Below, piece after piece: positions 16,210-23,646 of a stretch of DNA of 33,799 bases; the first letter of the stretch is position 1; each line of letters starts with the position of its first letter. The position numbers and the translations under genes are program-made. The notes beneath the pieces are model-generated. The model worked only from the letters and a program-made list of their open reading frames with translations. It was not told the origin of the DNA and did no database searches. Source of the DNA: Clostridia bacterium (GTDB taxonomy: Bacteria > Bacillota > Clostridia > Oscillospirales > CAG-272); the NCBI GenBank assembly GCA_017462615.1, contig JAFTQT010000160.1, forward strand, positions 1 through 33,799, in the 5' to 3' direction.

Positions 16210-17298
16210 GTGAGAAGTCGGGCGGGAAGCCGCGCCTGTTGGCCCTTGCTTTTAGTGGGAATTTTATTTCTATCGTTACTATGGAACGCGGATATCGCAA
16301 TGGAAGGCGTCCGACGCGGCATTGCGCTGACGACCAATACACTCTTCCCTTCTCTTTTTCCCTTCCTTGTGCTTTCGGAGCTGCTGGTCACGCTGGGGGC
16401 AGGCGAGGTACTGGGCAAGGGGCTGCAAAAGCCGCTGCGATTGCTGTTCGGCGTATCGGGCAGCGGCGCCGCCGCCTTTTTGCTGGGCGCACTTTGCGGC
16501 TTCCCCACCGGAACCGCTACCGCTGTGGCCCTCTACAAGAAAAACGCCATATCAAAGGAGGAGCTGGCACGCCTCTTTCTCTTTGTCAATAATCCAAGCC
16601 CGGGATTTCTCGTCAGCGTGGTGGGCGGTGCCATGCTGGGAAACGCATCCGCCGGCGCCGCGTTGTTCGCGGCCACCACCCTCTCCTCCGTGCTGATCGG
16701 CATCACGCTCCGCCTGCTTCTCGGCCCCGTGCCGGAAAGGCCTCCGGCGGCCCCCGCATCTCCCCCACCGTTTTCCGCCGGTGACGTTGGCGCCGCTATC
16801 AAGCGAGGATTTTCCACCATGCTGCAGGTGGTAGCGCTGGTGCTGTTTTTCTCTGCCATGACCGCCTGTCTTACAGAGAGGCTTCATATGCTCTCGACGC
16901 CAAAATATTTTGAGGTGTGCCTGATCGGTATACTGGAGCTGACCTCCGGTGTCAACGCCGCCGTCACAGCCCTCCCGCCCTACACGGCTTTTCTTCTTTG
17001 CGCCTTTTTCGCCGGCTTTTCCGGTCTTTCGGTCTGTATGCAGGTGCTTGCCGTGGCCGAGGAGCAAAAGCTTTCCGTATGGCCGTATTTGCTTTCTAAG
17101 ATCGCCCAGGGAGCGCTTTCGCTGGGTCTTGCCGCCGGTTATCTTAAAATATGGCAGCCCACGCTGAAGCCCAGCGAGGCTGTCTTTTACCCCACAGAGC
17201 CAAAGATCACCACACCCGGTTATCTCGTTTTTTTCACCCTTTTTTTCCTGTTTCTCGCCATACTGGCAATGGCACTCAAAAGAAAAACCACCCGCTAA
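16210..17298 (+). CDS. ylbJ: Sporulation integral membrane protein YlbJ
   Basis: A 362-residue polytopic membrane protein. YlbJ is a sigma-E-dependent protein required for a normal spore cortex and heat resistance in B. subtilis. It carries the nucleoside-recognition (Gate) fold, with NTLFPSLFPFLVLSELL, then LCGFPTGTATAVALYKK and FVNNPSPGFLVS. A proline/alanine-rich cytoplasmic loop (about 175-195) separates the two halves. Start is GTG at 16210, with AAAGGGTGG about nine bases upstream; no nearer ATG is in frame. It is divergent from yqfC with a 65-base gap. Confidence 0.92.
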   Translation: MRSRAGSRACWPLLLVGILFLSLLWNADIAMEGVRRGIALTTNTLFPSLFPFLVLSELLVTLGAGEVLGKGLQKPLRLLFGVSGSGAAAFLLGALCGFPTGTATAVALYKKNAISKEELARLFLFVNNPSPGFLVSVVGGAMLGNASAGAALFAATTLSSVLIGITLRLLLGPVPERPPAAPASPPPFSAGDVGAAIKRGFSTMLQVVALVLFFSAMTACLTERLHMLSTPKYFEVCLIGILELTSGVNAAVTALPPYTAFLLCAFFAGFSGLSVCMQVLAVAEEQKLSVWPYLLSKIAQGALSLGLAAGYLKIWQPTLKPSEAVFYPTEPKITTPGYLVFFTLFFLFLAILAMALKRKTTR

Positions 17299-17299
17299 T

Positions 17300-17337
17300 A
17301 AGCAAGGGCGCTGCTCACGCAGCGCCCTTGCTTCTGT
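17300..17337 (+). terminator. Terminator of ylbJ
   Basis: A 15-bp perfect stem (AAGCAAGGGCGCTGC and its complement, loop TCAC) is followed by CTGTTTT, starting two bases after the ylbJ stop. It may also stop transcription of the convergent small-protein genes, though the minus side lacks a T run. Confidence 0.85.
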
Positions 17338-17339
17338 TT

Positions 17340-17642
17340 TCAGTTCTTTTTTGCAGCGTCGTAGCGCGCGTTGGCCGCTTCGGTTCTTGCGTTTGCCTCG
17401 GCAATTCTTGCGTCGCGGGCTTCCTGATCCTTGGCGGCTCTCTCGGCAGGACTCATGTGCGCGTCGTCCCAGCTTTTCTTGGCATCGGCCTTTGCTTTTT
17501 TGAAGCTGTTGCGGCCTCTATTTTCCTCAAAATTTGCCTTTGCCTCAGCCTTAGCGGCCCGGAATTCGGCTTTATCTACCTCGTGCTGTGCCTTGGCGCT
17601 CTCCTTCATATCGCGGAATGCCTTCTTGAAAAATTCTCCCAT
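17340..17642 (-). CDS. Small highly charged coiled-coil protein, function unknown
   Basis: A 100-residue protein made almost entirely of K, E, A, D, R and N, with no hydrophobic segment. Residues 10-50 (KAFRDMKESAKAQHEVDKAE and on) and 66-100 look like continuous amphipathic helices, so it is probably an elongated coiled-coil or a disordered helix. Start has AAGGAG eight bases upstream, a strong sign it is translated. It follows the next gene by 49 bases in the same orientation. I do not recognise a family. Confidence 0.7.
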   Translation of the reverse strand: MGEFFKKAFRDMKESAKAQHEVDKAEFRAAKAEAKANFEENRGRNSFKKAKADAKKSWDDAHMSPAERAAKDQEARDARIAEANARTEAANARYDAAKKN

Positions 17643-17691
17643 GATAAAATCTCCTTTTTTAATTCTTCAAAATAGTTGCTTGAGGTGAAAA

Positions 17692-18066
17692 TTACGCCTG
17701 CAGCAGTTCTTCGGAAAGCCGCAGGATCTCGGGAGCAAGCTGCTCCTTCGTTCTTCTCGAAATACGCTTGTAGATGGGATAAGCGGGCAGCATGGTCAGC
17801 ACGCCGGCACCACCGAAGGCCAGCGTCAGCCAATCAGCGCCGCCGAACACATCGAGGCCAAAGCACATTCCCACGCCGAACACAAGGCATCCCACCACGC
17901 CAATGCAAATCGCGGGGATGACACCGGCCATACGCACGCGAGCGTCCAATCGGCGGAGCACTTCCAGCTTGCTTCCCTCATGAGCAACGTATTTGTCGCG
18001 AATACGTGCAACCTCTGCTGCCTGCTTGGCAGAATACTGATACGTGAATGCGTTATTGTTTTCCAT
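17692..18066 (-). CDS. Small membrane protein with two predicted helices, function unknown
   Basis: A 124-residue protein: a polar N-terminus with FTYQYSAKQAAEVARIRDKY, two membrane helices (about residues 50-68 and 73-97), and a C-terminal amphipathic tail with APEILRLSEELL. Similar proteins are common in Clostridia and, as I recall, are sometimes labelled dihydropteridine reductase; I see no nucleotide-binding motif to support that. Start at 18066 has GGAG nine bases upstream. An 18-codon upstream extension without a ribosome site was rejected. Confidence 0.75.
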   Translation of the reverse strand: MENNNAFTYQYSAKQAAEVARIRDKYVAHEGSKLEVLRRLDARVRMAGVIPAICIGVVGCLVFGVGMCFGLDVFGGADWLTLAFGGAGVLTMLPAYPIYKRISRRTKEQLAPEILRLSEELLQA

Positions 18067-18159
18067 TTTGATTATCTCCTTTTGGATCGTGTTTTTTGAT
18101 TGTGGCCTTATTTTACACACTTGATTTTTGCGTTTTGCTTCTGAAATGTTTCGGTAATA

Positions 18160-18348
18160 TTAAAAATCAAAGCATCGGGGCGAATATTCTGACAACGGCA
18201 CGGACAGACAGATCACCACCATCAGCCCAATGATAGCCGCAATCTCCAGCACCGAGATCATCACAGCAACAATGTACCGCATAGGAATATAATTATACTC
18301 CCGCTCGATGGTTTTGTCCCCCGCCCTGTATTGATAGGTTTTCTTCAT
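18160..18348 (-). CDS. Small single-pass membrane protein, function unknown
   Basis: A 62-residue protein: a charged N-terminus (MKKTYQYRAGDKTIEREYN), one membrane helix (about 27-51, YIVAVMISVLEIAAIIGLMVV), and a short polar tail ending in aromatic residues. Two adjacent ATG codons are possible; 18348 has GGAGG six bases upstream and is preferred over 18351. It precedes the two other small proteins on the same strand and may share their transcript. Confidence 0.65.
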   Translation of the reverse strand: MKKTYQYRAGDKTIEREYNYIPMRYIVAVMISVLEIAAIIGLMVVICLSVPLSEYSPRCFDF

Positions 18349-18446
18349 CATTAGCCTCCGCGCATAGATTTGGATTTTACAAAAAATTTTATCATTTCGT
18401 TGTTTTTGAAGCATTTGCGAAATGTTTCTGTTTTGTTAAGGCAAGC

Positions 18447-18490
18447 AAGCCCCGCAGCACACCTGTCAAAGCAGGCATGCTGCGGGGCTT
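18447..18490 (+). terminator. Strong hairpin with T tail on the plus strand
   Basis: A 13-bp perfect stem (AAGCCCCGCAGCA and its complement) enclosing a smaller CCTG/CAGG stem, followed on the plus strand by TTTTGCG. No plus-strand gene ends before it. It may be a second, bidirectional stop behind rpmF, or the end of an unrecognised plus-strand transcript. Confidence 0.5.
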
Positions 18491-18508
18491 TTGCGTATCT
18501 TCAAACGA

Positions 18509-18536
18509 AAAAAGAGGAGCGTTTGCTCCTCTTTTT
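18509..18536 (-). terminator. Terminator of the yceD-rpmF operon
   Basis: A 12-bp stem (AAAAAGAGGAGC and its complement, loop of four) lies 10 bases after the rpmF stop. On the minus strand it gives a run of T residues ending TTTTTTTCG, a classic intrinsic terminator. Confidence 0.88.
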
Positions 18537-18546
18537 AGCGGTGCGA

Positions 18547-18729
18547 TCAGGCCTCAACCTTAATGACTTCCTTACCGTCGTAAGAACCGCAAGCCTTGCA
18601 CACGTGGTGAGCCAGTACGTACTCGCCACACTTAGCGCACTTGACCATACCGGGCATTTCGAGCTTGGAGTTGTTGGAACGTCTCTTATCTCTGCGCGCT
18701 TTGGAAACTTTTTTCTTCGGAACTGCCAT
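18547..18729 (-). CDS. rpmF: 50S ribosomal protein L32
   Basis: A 60-residue ribosomal protein. It opens [18 protein letters not shown], typical of L32, and holds the zinc ribbon [18 protein letters not shown] with both C-x2-C pairs, so it is the zinc-binding form. It lies 51 bases after yceD, the usual order in bacteria. Confidence 0.97.
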   Translation of the reverse strand: MAVPKKKVSKARRDKRRSNNSKLEMPGMVKCAKCGEYVLAHHVCKACGSYDGKEVIKVEA

Positions 18730-18780
18730 TTTTATCTACACCTCCTTGGGTTTGTGTTGAACACAGCGTTATATATTATA

Positions 18781-19299
18781 TCATTTATTTTCCTGTTTGT
18801 CAACCCATTTTTGCAAAACTGCAAGTCTTGGATCGATTTCTTTTTTGGAGCAGCCGCAATCTCCCTCACGAAGGGGCTTGCCGCACTTGGGGCAAAGGCC
18901 GGGACACTCCTCCTGGCAGAGCAGCCGCATGGGGAAGCACATCAAAAGCTCCTCACGAAGCGGTACGTCCACATCCAGCTTACCCTCACGGATCATCACG
19001 TAGGCGTCATCCATTTCCGCAAGCTGCTCCTCGGTGATGGAGCCCTCTGCCGCCACGGTACGCTCAAAATCCAGCGTAAACACGCCGCTGACAGGGTCAA
19101 GACATCTGGCGCACTGCCCCGTATAAGGCAGCGTTGCCTGCAGATACAGCCGCATATAGCCGGCCTCGTCGGTGATGTAGCCCTTTACGTGCGCGTCCTC
19201 GGGAAAGGTCACGTCTGATACCGGATCGGGCGTAAGGTCGTATGCAATCTCCATCCGCGTGATCTCGCCACGCAGGATCGGGCCCATATTCAGTACCAT
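18781..19299 (-). CDS. yceD: DUF177 family protein (YceD-like)
   Basis: A 172-residue protein of the DUF177/YceD family, found next to rpmF in most bacteria and connected with 23S rRNA accumulation. CARCLDPVSGVFTLDFERTV is the family's central motif. A C-terminal Cys cluster (CQEECPGLCPKCGKPL, then DCGC) looks like a metal site, a form common in Bacillota. Start has AAGGGG about six bases upstream, and the gene is read from a consensus promoter. Confidence 0.92.
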   Translation of the reverse strand: MVLNMGPILRGEITRMEIAYDLTPDPVSDVTFPEDAHVKGYITDEAGYMRLYLQATLPYTGQCARCLDPVSGVFTLDFERTVAAEGSITEEQLAEMDDAYVMIREGKLDVDVPLREELLMCFPMRLLCQEECPGLCPKCGKPLREGDCGCSKKEIDPRLAVLQKWVDKQENK

Positions 19300-19352
19300 A
19301 TTTTTCCCCTTTTACACGCATTTTTGGCCGCCTTCAAAAAAGCAACGTATAT

Positions 19353-19381
19353 ATTATAACGATGTAACCCCCACTTGTCAA
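19353..19381 (-). promoter_or_regulatory. Consensus sigma-A promoter of yceD-rpmF
   Basis: On the minus strand TTGACA (19376-19381), exactly 17 bases, then TATAAT (19353-19358): a perfect match in both boxes, suiting a ribosomal protein operon. The leader is about 47 bases. Confidence 0.92.
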
Positions 19382-19459
19382 GAGTTTTTTTGATGTTTTC
19401 AAATTATTTACAAACGCAATGAAAAAAACGCCGTTTTTTACGCAAACATAGACAAAGCC

Positions 19460-19488
19460 TTGCATTTTTTCGCCTTTTATGCTACAAT
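19460..19488 (+). promoter_or_regulatory. Sigma-A promoter of nnrD
   Basis: TTGCAT (19460-19465), 17 bases, then TACAAT (19483-19488), about 31 bases before the nnrD start codon. Confidence 0.8.
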
Positions 19489-19519
19489 GAGCGACAAGAA
19501 TAGAAAAAGGAGTATCCGT

Positions 19520-21007
19520 ATGCAAAAAATTCTGACCGCAGCCGAAATGCGCCGCGACGACGAAGCAAAAATACAAAGCGGCACCCCCTCCCGCGTTCTG
19601 ATGGAGCGGGCAGCCGAGGCCGTGCTGCAAATTCTGCAAAAAGAGTTTGATACTCGCCGGGTATTGGTTCTGTGCGGCTCCGGCAATAACGGTGGCGACG
19701 GCTTTGCCCTGGCACGTATGCTCCGTGAGAGCGGCTCTGCCGTCTCCGTTTGCTATCCCGGCAAAACGCTGCCGGACGGGCATCCCGATCCTGCCGCCAT
19801 GAGCGAGGAATGTGCCCGCCAATATACTTTGCTCCCCGACGACGTTTCCGTTACCGTGAGCCCTCTTTTGGAGGGCATAACGGCAGTGGTGGACGCTCTC
19901 CTTGGCATTGGACTCTCCCGTCCCGTAGAAGGCGCGTATGCCGCCGCTATTGAGGCGGTCAACGCCGCTTCCCTGCCCGTGCTTGCCGTGGATATTCCCT
20001 CCGGTGTGCATACGGATACCGGTGCCATACTCGGCACGGCCATCCGCGCCACCAAGACCGTGGCCATTGCCGCCAAAAAGCGCGGTCATCTTCTCTATCC
20101 CGGTGCCATGCTTTGCGGTGAGGTAGAGATAGTGGAGATCGGCATCCCCGTGGGAGAGGCCGCCGCCCACGTGCTGGAAAAGAGCGACCTATCCGCTCTT
20201 CCCTCCCGCCCTCGGCGGGCACACAAGGGCACCTTTGGCCGCGTGCTGATCGTGGGCGGCTCCGTTGGCATGGCCGGTGCCGCTTATCTCGCAGGCAAGG
20301 CCGCCTACCGCGCCGGCTGCGGCATTGTGGAGCTGCTGGCACCGGAGGAAAACCGCATCATTCATCAGATCCAGCTGCCGGAGGCTGTGCTCACCTGCTA
20401 TACCGAGGCAACCGCCGTGGAAGCGCTGCGTGATGCCATGCGCCGAGCAACCGCCGTTGCCATCGGCATGGGTCTTGGCCAAGGCGCCCTCGCTGCCGCG
20501 CTGACGGAAATCGCGCTGCAGGAGTGTGCGGTGCCGCTTTTGGTGGATGCCGACGCCCTGAATCTCATTGCCGCCTCCTCTGCGCTGACGGCTGCCCTCT
20601 ACCGCCGTAGCGCCCCCACTGTCATCACCCCGCACCTTGGCGAAATGAGCCGCCTTCTCGGCTTTTCCATTCCCAAGATCACAGGCAATCTCATCGGCAC
20701 CGCCTCCACCTTTTCCAAGGCCGCAGGCGTCGTCACCGTGCTGAAGGACGCCCACACCGTGATCTCCGACAGCGTCAATCACTATCTCAACGTGCTGGGC
20801 AACAGCGGTATGGCCACGGGCGGCAGCGGTGACGTGCTGGCCGGCATCATCACCTCCCTGCTGGCACAGGGCGCAACGCCTCTTTGTGCCGCCTCGCTCG
20901 GCGTGCTGCTGCACGCAAGGGCGGGCGACGCGGCCGCAGAAATGCAGACCGCCCGCAGCATCATGGCAAGCGATCTGATACAGGGACTATGCCACGTTTT
21001 TGAGTAA
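19520..21007 (+). CDS. nnrD: Bifunctional NAD(P)H-hydrate epimerase / ADP-dependent dehydratase
   Basis: A 495-residue fusion that repairs hydrated NADH and NADPH. The N-terminal epimerase domain (NnrE, 1-215) has CGSGNNGGDGFALAR (52-66) and LAVDIPSGVHTDTG. The C-terminal ribokinase-like dehydratase domain (NnrD, about 230-495) has KGTFGRVLIVGGS, TPHLGEMSRLL (370-380) and the catalytic loop MATGGSGDVLAG (431-442). Start at 19520 has AAAGGAG seven bases upstream; the frame is open 20 codons further, but that part lies over the promoter. An acetyltransferase gene follows after nine bases. Confidence 0.95.
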   Translation: MQKILTAAEMRRDDEAKIQSGTPSRVLMERAAEAVLQILQKEFDTRRVLVLCGSGNNGGDGFALARMLRESGSAVSVCYPGKTLPDGHPDPAAMSEECARQYTLLPDDVSVTVSPLLEGITAVVDALLGIGLSRPVEGAYAAAIEAVNAASLPVLAVDIPSGVHTDTGAILGTAIRATKTVAIAAKKRGHLLYPGAMLCGEVEIVEIGIPVGEAAAHVLEKSDLSALPSRPRRAHKGTFGRVLIVGGSVGMAGAAYLAGKAAYRAGCGIVELLAPEENRIIHQIQLPEAVLTCYTEATAVEALRDAMRRATAVAIGMGLGQGALAAALTEIALQECAVPLLVDADALNLIAASSALTAALYRRSAPTVITPHLGEMSRLLGFSIPKITGNLIGTASTFSKAAGVVTVLKDAHTVISDSVNHYLNVLGNSGMATGGSGDVLAGIITSLLAQGATPLCAASLGVLLHARAGDAAAEMQTARSIMASDLIQGLCHVFE

Positions 21008-21016
21008 GGAGCAACC

Positions 21017-21799
21017 ATGTTTAGCAAAAAAGAATTGACAGCACAAATTGCCGCCATGGGCATTCTGCCCACGGATACGGTACTGATCCACACCTCCATG
21101 CGCGCCATCGGAGAGGTGGAAAACGGCGCGGACGGCGTCATCGACGCCTTTCGCGACTACCTCACCGACGGCCTGTTTCTCGTTCCCACCCACACTTGGG
21201 CAAACGTACACCGTAAGCAACCGATTTACGACGTCAAAACCGCCGTTCCGAATATTGGAGCTCTTCCCCGTGTCGCCGCCTTTCGCGCCGACGGCGTGCG
21301 CTCCCTGAATCCCACCCACTCCATGTGGGCTTGCGGCAAGGGTGCGGCGGATTTCGTCAAAAATGAAGAAAACGCCCCCACCTCCGGCGCGCCGGGCTTT
21401 GCGTGGGAGCGTCTTGCTCACGTTGGTGCCAAAATTCTTCTGATCGGTGTAGGCAATGACAAAAACACCTTCATTCATGCGGTGGAGGAGCTGGCAAATG
21501 TCCCCGACCGCCTGGAAAAGCCCTACGAGGTCACCATCCGCGACGGCGCGGGTAACGAATATAAGCATCTCTATGCCTCCTACTATTGCAGCAAATGCGA
21601 GGACGTTTCCCACAACTTCGGCAATTTCGAAAAGCCGTTTGTCGCGCTGGGAGCGCAGCACTTTGGCCGCCTTGGCAACGCCGAGGTGCGCGTGGTGGAC
21701 GCTGCGGCATGTCGGGATATCATTTTGAGGATCCTTGGTCGCACAAGCGAGGATCTTTGCCTCGAAAGGCGCGATATCAAAGAGGAGCTTTACCTGTAA
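21017..21799 (+). CDS. AAC(3) family N-acetyltransferase
   Basis: A 260-residue member of the aminoglycoside 3-N-acetyltransferase (Antibiotic_NAT) superfamily, which uses acetyl-CoA. Family marks: DTVLIHTSMRAIG at 19-31, VPTHTW, NPTHSMWACGKGA, and the closing GVGNDKNTFIH segment with conserved Asn and His. Chromosomal members of this family often have other amine substrates, so drug resistance is not implied. A C-x2-C pair in YYCSKCEDVSHNFG is unusual. It lies nine bases after nnrD with AAGGAG five bases before its ATG, so it is probably co-transcribed. Confidence 0.85.
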   Translation: MFSKKELTAQIAAMGILPTDTVLIHTSMRAIGEVENGADGVIDAFRDYLTDGLFLVPTHTWANVHRKQPIYDVKTAVPNIGALPRVAAFRADGVRSLNPTHSMWACGKGAADFVKNEENAPTSGAPGFAWERLAHVGAKILLIGVGNDKNTFIHAVEELANVPDRLEKPYEVTIRDGAGNEYKHLYASYYCSKCEDVSHNFGNFEKPFVALGAQHFGRLGNAEVRVVDAAACRDIILRILGRTSEDLCLERRDIKEELYL

Positions 21800-21805
21800 A
21801 CAGCC

Positions 21806-22495
21806 TTAATCCGCCACAAAAAACGGCACGCCGAAGGCACCGCTGTATCGCTCAAAGTGATAGATGTCTCCCACCCTGTAGCGCTCGTATTCGAGGTGCG
21901 ACACCTCAATATAGTAGCTTTCTCCATCTACGGTCACCTTGAAGCTGTAATCATCCGGCCCCTTGCGACGGTGATCCCAATCCTTTTCCCGGATCACGGA
22001 GCTGCACTGCTCCGGCTTGCTGAAATCAAGCGCGTAATTGAGGTGGGGCAGGAATGCGTACGTTGCCATGGTCACCACAACGACGATCAGAAGGAAATAG
22101 CCTGCCGCTGCTGCGGGATGCGTTTTTCCCCGCAGCCATTTGAACAGCACAAAGGCACCCACAGCCACGCCACAGAGCAAGGGCAGCAGCCAAAACAGCA
22201 CCGGAATGCCATTGATATAGGTGTAATCAAAGCAGGAAAACATCAGCCCGGCGTACGCCGCAAGGCAAAGGATCGCAAGAACCAGCACGACGTAACCGCC
22301 ATATCGCTGTGCAAAAGGAAGCCTTCTCTTTTTCACAACGACCGTCAGCAGTACCGCACACAGCACAAGGCAGATAAGAGATCCGCCAACCACCACCTTG
22401 CGCGGCAGAAAATACTCCGCGCAGAGAGAAAGCAGGAGCAGCCCACACACGATGGCCACCGCCCCCCAAGAAATACGGGAAAAGAATCTTCTCAC
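21806..22495 (-). CDS. Multi-pass membrane protein, function unknown
   Basis: A 229-residue protein with about five hydrophobic helices in its first 150 residues, then a ~75-residue polar domain (from about SKPEQCSSVIREKDWDH) probably outside the membrane. Start is GTG at 22495, fixed by GGAGGAGG seven bases upstream; longer in-frame starts lie over the promoter. It is convergent with the acetyltransferase gene, and only six bases separate the two stop codons. No family recognised. Confidence 0.7.
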   Translation of the reverse strand: MRRFFSRISWGAVAIVCGLLLLSLCAEYFLPRKVVVGGSLICLVLCAVLLTVVVKKRRLPFAQRYGGYVVLVLAILCLAAYAGLMFSCFDYTYINGIPVLFWLLPLLCGVAVGAFVLFKWLRGKTHPAAAAGYFLLIVVVVTMATYAFLPHLNYALDFSKPEQCSSVIREKDWDHRRKGPDDYSFKVTVDGESYYIEVSHLEYERYRVGDIYHFERYSGAFGVPFFVAD

Positions 22496-22529
22496 GATAG
22501 CACCTCCTCCTTCCCTTTTCATATGCTCT

Positions 22530-22558
22530 ATCATAACACAAAATCCTCGGAAAGGCAA
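22530..22558 (-). promoter_or_regulatory. Sigma-A promoter of the membrane protein gene
   Basis: On the minus strand TTGCCT (22553-22558), 17 bases, then TATGAT (22530-22535). The -35 box and spacer lie inside the coaD terminator hairpin. Confidence 0.65.
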
Positions 22559-22576
22559 CCGCCAACCGAGGATTTT
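22540..22576 (-). terminator. Terminator of the uvrC-rsmD-coaD operon
   Basis: An 11-bp stem (AAAATCCTCGG with CCGAGGATTTT) encloses a small GGC-AACC-GCC hairpin. On the minus strand it is followed by TTTTGTG, 12 bases after the coaD stop. Confidence 0.8.
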
Positions 22577-22588
22577 TTCGTTTTATGT

Positions 22589-23074
22589 TCATTTTGCGGC
22601 GTTCTTCTGATCCCGCAGATAGGTCAGCACCGGCGCAGGCAGCAGCCCAGCAGGCCACTCGCCCTTCAGAAGCGCCTCGCGCACCACGGTGGAGGAAACG
22701 GTCTCAAAATCATCCGCCGCCTGCATAAACACCGTTTTGGCGCGTGGATTGTGCTCCAGATTCCACGCCGCCATTTTTTCCTCGTAGGCACGATCCGCGC
22801 AGTTGCGCACGCCCTTGACGATCACGTCAGCCTCTTCACGGTCAAAGAGATCAATCAGCAGTCCCTCGGAGGAAACCACCCGCACGCGGGGCAGCTCTGC
22901 GGTGGCAAGCGTAACCATTCTGGTTCGCTCCGCCATGGGGAACATATAGGTCTTGGCATCATTGTTCATTACGGCCACCACCACCTCGTCGTAATGGGCG
23001 GCGGCTCTTTTGACGATATCCAAATGTCCAAGGGTAATGGGGTCATAGCTTCCGGGTAAGATCGCGCGGCTCAT
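22589..23074 (-). CDS. coaD: Phosphopantetheine adenylyltransferase
   Basis: A 161-residue enzyme that joins ATP and 4'-phosphopantetheine to dephospho-CoA, the penultimate step of CoA synthesis. It has the nucleotidyltransferase motif PGSYDPITLGH (7-17; T-x-G-H at 14-17), the KGVRNCADRAYEEKMA segment, and the second motif VSSTVVRE. Length matches the family. Its ATG shares one base with the rsmD stop. Confidence 0.97.
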   Translation of the reverse strand: MSRAILPGSYDPITLGHLDIVKRAAAHYDEVVVAVMNNDAKTYMFPMAERTRMVTLATAELPRVRVVSSEGLLIDLFDREEADVIVKGVRNCADRAYEEKMAAWNLEHNPRAKTVFMQAADDFETVSSTVVREALLKGEWPAGLLPAPVLTYLRDQKNAAK

Positions 23075-23646
23075 CAGCAGCCCTCCTGTTTTGGTGATAT
23101 GAGTGTAACAAAGGCAACGCCGTAGCGGCTCTCACGCAGCACGTGGAAGCGCGCGGCAAGAGTCTCGTCGCCGTCAAAAACGGCCTCACGGCTTCCCGCC
23201 TCGCAGACCACCACGGCACCGGGAGTCAGCAGCTGACGGGAGGATAGCAGAGTAAGGCACTGAGGGATCAGCCCCAGCGCATAAGGCGGGTCAAGAAAAA
23301 CCAGATGAAAGGGATCGCCCTGATATCCGGAGAGGTACGAGAGTGCGTCGGCGCGCCGGATCTCTGCCCGGTCAAGGAGCCTTGCTTTGGTAGCGTTTTG
23401 GGTGATGATCTCGACGGCTGCCTTTTCCTTGTCCACCAGCACGGCCTTGGCAGCGCCCCGTGAAAGGGCCTCCAGCCCCATCTGGCCGGAGCCGCCAAAG
23501 AGATCCAACACACGCCTGCCGGCAAGGTCGAATTGCAGCATAGAAAACACCGCCTCCTTCGCCCGCTCGGAGGTGGGTCTGGTATTGTCGCCGGAAAGAG
23601 TCGCAAGCTTTACGCCCTTGGCTGTACCGGTAATGATGCGCATCAT
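23074..23646 (-). CDS. rsmD: 16S rRNA (guanine(966)-N(2))-methyltransferase RsmD
   Basis: A 190-residue SAM-dependent methyltransferase of 16S rRNA. Marks: MRIITGTAKG at the start, TRPTSERAKEAVFSML, the SAM-binding VLDLFGGSGQMGLEALSRGA, and the catalytic LDPPYAL. Two adjacent ATG codons are possible; 23646, which overlaps the uvrC stop, sits seven bases from GGGG. It lies upstream of coaD as in many Bacillota. Confidence 0.95.
   Translation of the reverse strand: MMRIITGTAKGVKLATLSGDNTRPTSERAKEAVFSMLQFDLAGRRVLDLFGGSGQMGLEALSRGAAKAVLVDKEKAAVEIITQNATKARLLDRAEIRRADALSYLSGYQGDPFHLVFLDPPYALGLIPQCLTLLSSRQLLTPGAVVVCEAGSREAVFDGDETLAARFHVLRESRYGVAFVTLISPKQEGC

Noticed and set aside
17692-18066. Naming the two-helix membrane protein a dihydropteridine reductase
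   Set aside because: Similar proteins may carry that label, but no nucleotide-binding or catalytic motif is visible in 124 residues dominated by two membrane helices.
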